A stretch of 64,000 nt of DNA from Streptomyces actuosus (GTDB lineage: Bacteria; Actinomycetota; Actinomycetes; Streptomycetales; Streptomycetaceae): the NCBI RefSeq assembly GCF_016921115.1, contig NZ_JAFFZS010000023.1:1-64000 (forward strand), written 5' to 3'. The translations under genes were made by a program, and so were the position numbers. Below are positions 42,686 through 49,796 of the stretch, piece after piece (position 1 is the first letter of the stretch; every line of letters starts with the position of its first letter). The notes under the pieces are model-generated. The model had not been told where the DNA came from and did not search any database. It saw nothing but the letters and a program-made list of their open reading frames with translations.

Positions 42686-43166
42686 GCCGCCCCGCGAGGT
42701 GGAGGTCGTGCTGGTCAAGGCGGGCCGCACGAAGATCCGTTATACGGCGGCGCTGCTCGCGGACGACGGCACCCGCATCGCCGTGCGCGCCCCCTGGACG
42801 GGTGAGGGCGTGCGCGACTTCGGCTTCGTGCGCTTCGAGGCCGGGGACGTCTTCACCGAGTACTACTGGCGTGACCGGTGGTACGCGGTGAAGGAGGTGC
42901 GCGCCGCGGACGGCGCACTGAAGGGCTGGTACTGCGACGTCACCCGCCCGGCCGTGCTGACCGCCGCGGAACTCGTCGTCGAGGACCTCGATCTGGACCT
43001 GTGGCGCTCGGCCGACGGCAGCGACGTGCGCCGGCTGGACGAGGACGAGTTCGCCGCGAGCGGCCTGGCGCGATCGGATCCCGAGGCGGCGCTCGCCGCC
43101 GAGGCCGCCCTGGACGAGTTGGAGGCCCTGGCGCGCGGGGGCGGCTTCGCCGCACTGCTGGGGTGA
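42666..43166 (+). CDS. DUF402 domain protein
   Basis: 166 residues. The DUF402 core is visible: RFEAGDVFTEYYWRDRWYAVKEVRAADGALKGWYCDVTRPA, with the later DLDLDLWRSADGSDVRRLDEDEF acid cluster. Some DUF402 proteins (FomD) hydrolyse nucleoside-phosphate esters, and others act on nucleotides; the acidic residues that bind metal appear to be present. The start ATG lies inside the 3' end of the GNAT gene, so the two are translated together. Confidence 0.88.
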   Translation: MSANSAEPPREVEVVLVKAGRTKIRYTAALLADDGTRIAVRAPWTGEGVRDFGFVRFEAGDVFTEYYWRDRWYAVKEVRAADGALKGWYCDVTRPAVLTAAELVVEDLDLDLWRSADGSDVRRLDEDEFAASGLARSDPEAALAAEAALDELEALARGGGFAALLG

Positions 43167-43181
43167 GCCGGCGCGCGGCGG

Positions 43182-43796
43182 TCAGATCGTCGCCACCACC
43201 GCGTACCGCTGGTCGTCGACCTGCCTGCCCCACAGCAGCGCATCGCCCGCGAGGTGTTCCACGCGCACGTCGCCGGTGAGGGGCGCGAGCAGGCGGGTCA
43301 GCCGGTCCGCCGGTATGCCGACCGGGCTGAGTGTTCCCCACACGCCCTCGACCAGCACCAGGCGCCCGCCCGGTCGCAGCAGGTCCCGCCAGTGCCGCAG
43401 GACGTGGTCGGGGGCGGGCAGGGTCCACAGCACGTGCCGCACGAGGACGGCGTCGAAGCGCCGCTCCCCCACCGGCGGTGCCGCCGCGTCACCGGCCAGG
43501 AACAACGCGTCCCGCCCGGCGAGCTTGGCGCGGGCCCGCTCCAGCATCGCCGGGGAGTTGTCCACACCGGTGACCCGATGTCCCAGGTCGGCGGCGAGGA
43601 GCGAGAGGCTGCCGGTGCCGCAGCCGAGGTCCAGGACGTCGCCCGGCCGCTGCGGGAGCCAGTCGCGCAGCCGCCCCGCCCAGGCCGCCCGCACCTGCGC
43701 GTCCTGCAGCCCGTGGTCGGGCTCGTCGTCGAAGGCGGCGGCCTCCGCGTCCCAGTCGACTCCTGGCGTGGTCGTCTCGTCACGCTCGTCGTTCAT
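43182..43796 (-). CDS. SAM-dependent class I methyltransferase
   Basis: 204 residues. Motif I VLDLGCGTGSLSLLAADLGHRVTGVDNSPAML, motif II/III around ALFLAGDAAAPPVGERRFDAVLVRHVLWTLP, and LRPGGRLVLVEGVW. Methyltransferase type 11/UbiE-like small-molecule enzyme; the substrate is unknown. It is preceded by two tandem copies of the Streptomyces DNA-damage promoter motif, and the nearer -10 is seven bases from the ATG, so it is probably leaderless and damage-inducible. No Shine-Dalgarno is present. Confidence 0.92.
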   Translation of the reverse strand: MNDERDETTTPGVDWDAEAAAFDDEPDHGLQDAQVRAAWAGRLRDWLPQRPGDVLDLGCGTGSLSLLAADLGHRVTGVDNSPAMLERARAKLAGRDALFLAGDAAAPPVGERRFDAVLVRHVLWTLPAPDHVLRHWRDLLRPGGRLVLVEGVWGTLSPVGIPADRLTRLLAPLTGDVRVEHLAGDALLWGRQVDDQRYAVVATI

Positions 43797-43803
43797 GCGC
43801 CCC

Positions 43804-43853
43804 AGAGTGACACCTGCCACTGACAATCGAATCGTGACAGGCGCCACTGACAG
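43804..43853 (-). promoter_or_regulatory. Two tandem recA-type (PafBC-like) DNA-damage promoters
   Basis: On the minus strand, TTGTCAGTGGC-N6-CACTCT (43826 down to 43804) and CTGTCAGTGGC-N6-CACGAT (43853 down to 43831) repeat at a 27-nt interval. I recall TTGTCAGTGGC-N6-TAGggT as the LexA-independent damage promoter described at Streptomyces recA and related to the PafBC motif. The hexamers here begin CA rather than TA. Confidence 0.6.
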
Positions 43854-43937
43854 ACCCGGGCCGATGAGGAACTCTCCCCGAAAGGGTCTGCCTCCGTGAG
43901 ACCGCGGGACTCGGGTGGATCCCTGGAGGAGGCAGCC

Positions 43938-44072
43938 ATGCTCCGTGTGACCGTGCAGAAGCCCCTGAAGAAGACCAACGGCCGCAGGATCCGCGAGGAA
44001 GCCGACGAGCGGCCCGCGGGACGTCCCGAGGTGCGCAAGGACATCGCACGCACCTGGTGGCCGGACGGCTGA
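43938..44072 (+). CDS. Small basic protein (44 residues)
   Basis: ATG with a near-perfect GGAGGAGG six bases upstream, encoding 44 residues rich in Lys, Arg and Glu (LRVTVQKPLKKTNGRRIREE, ends DIARTWWPDG). No hydrophobic segment or Cys. The strong ribosome-binding site and codon pattern argue for a real small gene. It lies alone on the + strand between two minus-strand genes. The function is unknown. Confidence 0.6.
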   Translation: MLRVTVQKPLKKTNGRRIREEADERPAGRPEVRKDIARTWWPDG

Positions 44073-44140
44073 GGGGCACGGTCGGACCCCCTCGCTGCGG
44101 CCCACTGCGACCGGCTCCGGCTCGACACGGGACGGCGGGC

Positions 44141-44590
44141 TCACCCCAGCCGCTTGCGGTAGTGGACGCGGTCGTACGGGCCGTCGACGCGACGCGCGAC
44201 GATCTCGTACCCGTACCCGGGGTAGATCCGCTGGTTCTCCCACATCATCGCGTTCGTGTAGAGCCTGACCTCGCCCAGGCCGAGTGCACGCGCGCGTGCG
44301 TCGACGAAGTGCAGCAGCCGCCGTCCCACGCCCTGTCCGCGGGCGTCGGGCCGGACGGCGATGCTGTCGAGGAACAGATGGTCGCCGCGCGTCTCCACCA
44401 CCACCAGGCCGGCGACGGGCTCGCCGGTGACGAACACCCGCCCCGCGCCGACGTTCGCCGCGTGGTCGGCCTCCATGGGCTGCGGGACCACACCGATGCG
44501 GGCGATGTAGGGGCGGTAGGCGGCGTCGGTCACGTCCCGCACGGCCGGTACGTCGGCCGCCGTCGCGGGCCTGATGTCGTCGTTCGCCAT
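44141..44590 (-). CDS. GNAT-family N-acetyltransferase
   Basis: 149 residues. Single GNAT domain with IRPATAADVPAVRDVTDAAYRPYIARIG at the N-terminus, the acetyl-CoA motif LDSIAVRPDARGQGVGRRLLHFVDARA, and YTNAMMWENQRIYPGYGYEIVARR near the end. TACGGT lies seven bases upstream of the ATG on the minus strand and no Shine-Dalgarno is seen, so it is probably leaderless. The substrate is unknown. Confidence 0.92.
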   Translation of the reverse strand: MANDDIRPATAADVPAVRDVTDAAYRPYIARIGVVPQPMEADHAANVGAGRVFVTGEPVAGLVVVETRGDHLFLDSIAVRPDARGQGVGRRLLHFVDARARALGLGEVRLYTNAMMWENQRIYPGYGYEIVARRVDGPYDRVHYRKRLG

Positions 44591-44645
44591 GGCCGTCACC
44601 GTACGCACCTGACGGGGCTCCGGGCAGTCCCCCGAGGAGTCGCTC

Positions 44646-44686
44646 CGACGATGTGATCGATCTTCCGCTCCGGGATCACATCGTCG
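44646..44686. promoter_or_regulatory. Large inverted repeat
   Basis: CGACGATGTGATC and GATCACATCGTCG are perfect 13-bp arms around 15 nt, in the spacer between the ferric-reductase-like gene's end and the GNAT start. It could terminate transcripts leaving the reductase gene or bind a dimeric regulator of the GNAT gene. Confidence 0.5.
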
Positions 44687-44719
44687 AGGCCGACGGGCCG
44701 CGGCCTTCCGGCTGGGGGT

Positions 44720-44746
44720 CCGGAAGTCGGGGTGGGCCACCGGCCC
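44720..44746 (-). repeat. Dispersed 27-nt element, copy 2
   Basis: On the minus strand it starts GGGCCGGTGGC and ends GACTTCCGG, matching 25 of 27 bases of 37276-37302. It lies 51 nt downstream of the reductase stop, again at a gene end. Confidence 0.5.
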
Positions 44747-44796
44747 GCCTCGGCTCGGGTCGGGCCGCTCACCGGGCGCTGCGCGACGGATCCCGG

Positions 44797-46137
44797 TCAG
44801 GCCAGGTCGAACCTCTCGGCGTGCACCTGCCGCGCGGGGACCCCCAGGTCCCGCAGGCCCGACAGCACGGCGCTGGTCATGGCCGGCGGGCCGCAGACGT
44901 ACACGTCGCGTTCGGTGACGTCGGGGACCAGCCGGTGCAGGCTGCCCGGGGCGAACGGCGGGGCGCCGCCCTCGGCGGTCCTGCCCGTGAGCAGGTGCAG
45001 CCGCCCGCCCCGGAGCGCGACCAGGTGGCGCACCTCGTCCAGCAGCACGGCGTCGGCCTCGCTGCGCACCCGGTACAGCACGACGACGTCCCCGGTCGCC
45101 TGATCCTCCAGCAGCGCCCGCACGGGCGTGATCCCCACACCGCCGGCGATCAGCAGGACGCCGGGCCGGGTCCGGTGCAGCGAGGTGAGCGCCCCGTACG
45201 GCCCCTCCACGAAAGCGCGGCTGCCGACCGGGACGTCGACCAGGCCGGCGCTGGTACTGCCGACCGCCTTCGCCGTGAGGCGCAGTCCCCGTCCGTCGGG
45301 CGCCGCCGACAGGGAGAAGGGGTTGGCCAGCCACCAGGAGTTGTGCCCGGGGAACCGCCAGATGCAGAACTGGCCCGCACGGGCGGGGAGTTTGTCGAGG
45401 TGACGGCCGGTGACGTACACGGAGACCACGTGGTCCGACTCCGGCACCACGGCCGCGACACGGAACCGGTGGTAGGCGTTGCGCCACAGCGGTACGGCGA
45501 CCCGCCCGGTCAGCAGGGCGCCGAAGGCGAACAGCCACAGGCTCCACCAGTAGGCCCGGGCGAACGCGGAGGACGTGAAGGTCGTGGTCTCCTGCAGCTG
45601 GTGGACGAACGCCAGGCCCAGTGCCACGTAGAGCAGCAGGTGCAGGCCGTGCCAGACCTCGTACGGCAGCCGCCGCCGCAGGGGGCGGGTGGAGATCACG
45701 GCGACCACGAGGACGACGGCCGCGGCGAGCATGCCCAGCAGGGAGGCCGGCACCCCGCTCAGGGCGACGAACGTCTTCCCCATGGACGTGTCGTCGAGCG
45801 TCGCGTAGCCGAGCACCACCAGCGTGGCGTGGGTGAGGACGGTCCACAGCAGGCAGAAGCCGACCCAGCGGTGCCACACCGTGAGCCGGTCCATCCCGAT
45901 GCGGCGGTCCAGCCACGGCAGCCGGGCCACCAGCAGCAGTTGGAACAGCATCAGCAGGGCCGCGTGCAGTCCGAAGAACTTCGCGGCCGTGAGGACGTCG
46001 TTCTTGCCCGAACCGGCGCTGAGGAACAGCGCCTCGACGATCACCCCGTTGACGACGACGAACGTCCACATCGCCCAGCGCGCCGCGTCCACCGGAAGCA
46101 TGGTGCCTCTGCGCACCGTGTTGCTCGTCGCCGTCAT
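44797..46137 (-). CDS. Ferric-reductase-like transmembrane flavoprotein
   Basis: 446 residues. Six or so N-terminal helices carry paired His (WHRWVGFCLLWTVLTHATL, YEVWHGLHLLLYVALGLAFVHQ) for heme in a ferric reductase-like domain. The cytoplasmic half has the FAD-binding ANPFSLSAAPDGRGLRLTAKAVG and NAD(P)-binding LLIAGGVGITPVRALLEDQ and DVYVCGPPAMTSAV. It moves electrons from NAD(P)H through FAD to heme and across the membrane; the acceptor is unknown. GAGAGG precedes the ATG. Two palindromes lie upstream. Confidence 0.92.
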   Translation of the reverse strand: MTATSNTVRRGTMLPVDAARWAMWTFVVVNGVIVEALFLSAGSGKNDVLTAAKFFGLHAALLMLFQLLLVARLPWLDRRIGMDRLTVWHRWVGFCLLWTVLTHATLVVLGYATLDDTSMGKTFVALSGVPASLLGMLAAAVVLVVAVISTRPLRRRLPYEVWHGLHLLLYVALGLAFVHQLQETTTFTSSAFARAYWWSLWLFAFGALLTGRVAVPLWRNAYHRFRVAAVVPESDHVVSVYVTGRHLDKLPARAGQFCIWRFPGHNSWWLANPFSLSAAPDGRGLRLTAKAVGSTSAGLVDVPVGSRAFVEGPYGALTSLHRTRPGVLLIAGGVGITPVRALLEDQATGDVVVLYRVRSEADAVLLDEVRHLVALRGGRLHLLTGRTAEGGAPPFAPGSLHRLVPDVTERDVYVCGPPAMTSAVLSGLRDLGVPARQVHAERFDLA

Positions 46138-46447
46138 GGTTGCCTCTCGTCCCCCGTGGCCGCGGTATCCGCGGCCGTGTGCACAACCCCGTGAAGACCG
46201 AGGGATTCGGCCGAATGCGCACCCCGATCGGGTAAGAATACGGTCGGCGGGCCCGATCCGTTCATGCCGGAGCCATCGAATACGGCCGTCTTCGCCACGT
46301 TCGACGGCCCGACGCTCCCCAGTGGTTCACGTGGCCGAGCCGCAGGTCCGTGGGGCCCGGAGCCGCTCGCCGAGCGGTGCGGCGAGCAGGAGACGCGTCC
46401 CTCCCGAGCGGGGACGCCCACCCGAGCCCGGCCCCCGGCCCGGACGC
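46138..46447 (-). promoter_or_regulatory. Spacer with two palindromes upstream of the reductase
   Basis: No gene. GGCCGCGG-TAT-CCGCGGCC (46158-46176) lies 21 nt before the reductase ATG and could be a leader hairpin or operator. ATTCGGCCGAAT (46205-46216) is a perfect 12-bp palindrome further upstream. The stretch near 46227-46234 is AT-richer and may hold the promoter. Confidence 0.45.
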
Positions 46448-48322
46448 TCACCCGAGTCGGCGGTCGAGGTCGTAGGCGGCGCTGATCAGTGCCAGGTGTG
46501 TGAAGGCCTGGGGGAAGTTGCCGAGTTGTTCACCCGTCGGACCGATCTCCTCCGAGTACAGCCCGACGTGGTTGGCGTAGGTGAGCATCTTCTCGAAGGC
46601 CAGCCGCGCGTCGTCGAGCCGGCCGCCCCGGGCGAGCGCCTCCACCCACCAGAAGGAGCACATCGAGAAGGTCGCCTCCCCTCCGGCGAGCCCGTCGGGC
46701 GACGCCTCCGCGTTGTAGCGGTAGACAAGGCTGTCGGACACCAGCTCCGCGGTGATGGCGTCGAGCGTGGAGAGCCAGCGCGGGTCGGTGGGTGCGACGA
46801 ACTTGCACAGGGGCATGAGCAACAGGGAGGCGTCGAGCACGTCGGTGCCGTAGTGCTGGACGAACGCCCGGCGGTCGGGGTTCCAGCCTCGCTCCATGAT
46901 CTGGTTGTAGATGCTGTCCCGCACCGCCATCCAGCGGGGCAGGTCGGCGGGCAGCCCGCGCTGACGGGCGATCCGGACCGCGCGCTCGACCGCGACCCAG
47001 CTCATCAGCCGGGAGTACGTGAAGTCCCGGCGTCCGCCGCGGGTCTCCCAGATCCCCTCGTCGGGCTGGTCCCAGTGGTCCATCAGCCATTCGAGGTTGC
47101 GGGTGAGCTCCATCCAGCCGTCGTGGTAGAGGGGCCGCCCGTACTTGTTGCAGAGGTAGACGGAGTCCATCAGCTCGCCGTAGATGTCGAGTTGGAGCTG
47201 GCTCGCCGCCTGGTTGCCGATCCGCACCGGTGCCGATCCCCGGTACCCCTCCAGGTGGGTGAGTTCCTCCTCGGGCAGGTCCTCTCGACCGTCGATGCCG
47301 TACATGATCTGCAGTGGGCCCGACTCGCCGCAGTCGCCCGCGTGCCGGAAGCGCTGCTCCAGCCACTCCATGAACCCGCCGGCCTCGTCGGTGAACCCGA
47401 GCCTGAGCAGGGCGTAGAGCGAGAACGCGGCGTCGCGCATCCACGTGTAGCGGTAGTCCCAGTTGCGTGTGCCGCCGAGTTGCTCCGGCAGGCTGGTGGT
47501 GGGGGCGGCCACGATCGCACCGGTGGGCGCGTACGTGAGCAGCTTGAGCGTGAGTGCCGAACGGTGCACGGTCTCGCGCCAGCGCCCGCTGTAGCGCGAG
47601 CCGCGCAGCCAGTGCCGCCAGAATGCCACGGTGGCGTCGAACTCGGCGGCGATGTCGTCGTCGGAGTAGGGCACCTGCGGGTCGCCGGGCTGGACGCGGT
47701 CGAGCACGAAGGTGACCGTCTCCCCGGCGCGCAGGGCGACGTGCGCGCGGACGTCGCCGCCGCCCACGATCTGGAGTGGGCAGCGCGTCGCGAGGCTGAG
47801 CCGGAGTTCGGGAGAGCGGAAGAGCGCTCCGTGTGGGGTGAGGTCGACCTCGTGGCGTGCGCGCGCGTAGTCGAAGCGGGGCGCGACGTCGACGACGAAG
47901 CGCATCCGGCCGCGCACGGCGACCACCCGGCGGATCATGCGGTGGCGGTGCGCCGCCTCGCCGGTGCGCGGCGGGGGCATGAAGTCCTGCACCTCCCCCA
48001 CTCCGTCGGGCATGAGGAAGCGCGTGATGAGGATGTTGGTGTCGGGAAGGTAGAGCTGCTTGGCACTCCAGCCGACGCAGTCGGGGGCGATGCGGAACAG
48101 TCCCCCGCGGTCGGCGTCGAGGATCGCCCCGAAGACGCTCGGGGAGTCGAAGTGCGGGCAGCAGTACCAGTCGATCGTCCCGTCGGTGCCCACGAGCGCG
48201 ACGGTGTGCAGGTCGCCGATCAGGCCGTGCTCGGCGATGGGCAGGTAGCGCGCCTGCCGTGTCGGCCGGCCTCCGCCGGACACGGCCTCCTCCGCTCGAT
48301 CGGCAGGGCCGTCGCGCACCAT
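46448..48322 (-). CDS. Glycoside hydrolase family 15 (glucoamylase/trehalase-like)
   Basis: 624 residues. The N-terminal super-sandwich starts YLPIAEHGLIGDLHTVALVGTDGTIDWYCCPHFDSPSVF, and the (alpha/alpha)6 barrel has WDYRYTWMRDAAFSLYALLRLG, IYGELMDSVYL and GGEATFSMCSFWWVEALARGG. This type of actinobacterial GH15 includes the phosphate-dependent mycobacterial trehalase, so trehalose or a short alpha-glucan is a likely substrate (inference). There is no signal peptide. It lies 45 nt downstream of the MDR oxidoreductase and probably shares its mRNA. Confidence 0.9.
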   Translation of the reverse strand: MVRDGPADRAEEAVSGGGRPTRQARYLPIAEHGLIGDLHTVALVGTDGTIDWYCCPHFDSPSVFGAILDADRGGLFRIAPDCVGWSAKQLYLPDTNILITRFLMPDGVGEVQDFMPPPRTGEAAHRHRMIRRVVAVRGRMRFVVDVAPRFDYARARHEVDLTPHGALFRSPELRLSLATRCPLQIVGGGDVRAHVALRAGETVTFVLDRVQPGDPQVPYSDDDIAAEFDATVAFWRHWLRGSRYSGRWRETVHRSALTLKLLTYAPTGAIVAAPTTSLPEQLGGTRNWDYRYTWMRDAAFSLYALLRLGFTDEAGGFMEWLEQRFRHAGDCGESGPLQIMYGIDGREDLPEEELTHLEGYRGSAPVRIGNQAASQLQLDIYGELMDSVYLCNKYGRPLYHDGWMELTRNLEWLMDHWDQPDEGIWETRGGRRDFTYSRLMSWVAVERAVRIARQRGLPADLPRWMAVRDSIYNQIMERGWNPDRRAFVQHYGTDVLDASLLLMPLCKFVAPTDPRWLSTLDAITAELVSDSLVYRYNAEASPDGLAGGEATFSMCSFWWVEALARGGRLDDARLAFEKMLTYANHVGLYSEEIGPTGEQLGNFPQAFTHLALISAAYDLDRRLG

Positions 48323-48367
48323 CAGCGAGCGTCCTCCTCGGCGTCGGCGTCGGCTCACGGCCTCGGC

Positions 48368-49444
48368 TCAGGGCACGAGCACGAGCTTTCCCTCGGCCGC
48401 CGAGCTCTCCAGCATCTCGTGCGCGCGACGGGCCTCGGACAGCGGCAGGCGCTCGGCCACCGCCGGGTGGATCCTGTGCTCACGCAGCAGTGCGAGCAGT
48501 GCGCGGAAGTCCTCCCGGAACCGCTCGGGGTCGCGGGGTCCTCCACCCACGGGAAGCGCCGGATGACCGGCGGCCACGGGAAGGACCTGGCGGTGACGGC
48601 CGTGCAGTCTCTGGATGCGGTAGGCGAGTGCCTGCCGGCGGGGCGAGAGCAGGCTCCAGAGCCAGACCGTCCCGGTCGCCGCGTACCACTCCACCCACGC
48701 TCGCCTGTTCTTGTGCCCGTGTTCGAGGGTGGCGTAGTGGCCGTACACGACAAGGCGTCCGCCCGGCCGCAACGCGCGGAAGGAGCGGAGCGACACCGCG
48801 CCGCCGAGCCCGTCGAGCACGACGTCCACGCCTTTCCCGGGGAGCTCGCGCACCCGCCGCAGGAAGTCCTCGTTGCGGTAGTCGATCGCGACCGCGCCGA
48901 GCCGTTCGACCGCGGCCCGGTCGCGAGCCGACGCGGTCCCGTAGAGCTGGAGCCCGGCGACCGCTCCGAGTTCGAGGACCGCCGTGCCCACCCGGCCGGC
49001 CGCACCGTGCACGAGGACCGTCTCGCCGCTCTTCACCCTCGCCACGCGATGCAGCAGCTGGTAGGCGGTCATGTAGGTGAAGACGAGGTTCAGCACCTCC
49101 GCCGGGTCGAGGTTCTCGGGCACCTCGACCGCCTCCGCCTCCGGCACGCAGACGCGCTCCGCGTCCGCGCCCCACACCGTCAGGGCACCGACGCGGTCGC
49201 CCTCCCGCAGGCGCGAACAGCCGGGACCGACCTCCTCGACGACGCCGACGAGCTCGTACCCGGGCGTGAACGGCGGCTGCGGTACGCCCAGGTACGTGCC
49301 GGCGCGCAGTTGGGCGTCGGTGAACGACACGCCTGCCGCGAGCACCCTGACGCACACCTCACCGGGCCCCGGCCGGGGATCGTCGTCCTCCACGATCCGA
49401 AGAACCTCGGGACCGCCGAAATGATCAACGACGACGCGTTTCAT
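48368..49444 (-). CDS. MDR-family NADPH:quinone oxidoreductase-like protein
   Basis: 358 residues, medium-chain dehydrogenase without zinc sites. The N-terminal catalytic fold has PGPGEVCVRVLAAGVSFTDAQLRAG and PFTPGYELVGVVEEVGPG; the Rossmann part has VLVHGAAGRVGTAVLELGAVAG with an AAGRVG nucleotide motif. This fits the quinone oxidoreductase/VAT-1 subgroup. It is probably cotranscribed with the GH15 gene. The substrate is unknown. Confidence 0.92.
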   Translation of the reverse strand: MKRVVVDHFGGPEVLRIVEDDDPRPGPGEVCVRVLAAGVSFTDAQLRAGTYLGVPQPPFTPGYELVGVVEEVGPGCSRLREGDRVGALTVWGADAERVCVPEAEAVEVPENLDPAEVLNLVFTYMTAYQLLHRVARVKSGETVLVHGAAGRVGTAVLELGAVAGLQLYGTASARDRAAVERLGAVAIDYRNEDFLRRVRELPGKGVDVVLDGLGGAVSLRSFRALRPGGRLVVYGHYATLEHGHKNRRAWVEWYAATGTVWLWSLLSPRRQALAYRIQRLHGRHRQVLPVAAGHPALPVGGGPRDPERFREDFRALLALLREHRIHPAVAERLPLSEARRAHEMLESSAAEGKLVLVP

Positions 49445-49796
49445 GCCTTCAGCCTAGGCAGGCCGCACTGTCCCCGCATCTGATCAAGGAGCTTCGGCGC
49501 CGCCTGGCCACCGCCGGGTGACGGGACCCCGACCGCACGGTGATCCGGACCGCGTACCGAGCGCCTCACCTGACGGAACTCGCCGACCGGGTCGCGGGCG
49601 TCGCGTCGGCGTACGAATCTCAGGTCCGCACAACCCCCGAGGTGCGCCGGGGCGGCTCGCCCCCTCTCCTCCTCAACGATCAGTTAGCCCCGCCTTAAGG
49701 CGACCCTAAAGATCGCCTCGAACCCCCTGCGGCGCGGGATTTCACGGTTTCTTGGGTTCCGGCACCCATCCGCACCGGTTCCCGAGGAGATCCCCC
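49445..49796 (+). promoter_or_regulatory. LPMO upstream region with palindrome
   Basis: 352 nt, no gene. CGCCTTAAGGCG (49691-49702) is a perfect 12-bp palindrome about 95 nt before the LPMO start. No DasR-type chitin operator was found by eye. An AT-richer stretch at 49735-49755 may hold the promoter. Confidence 0.4.
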
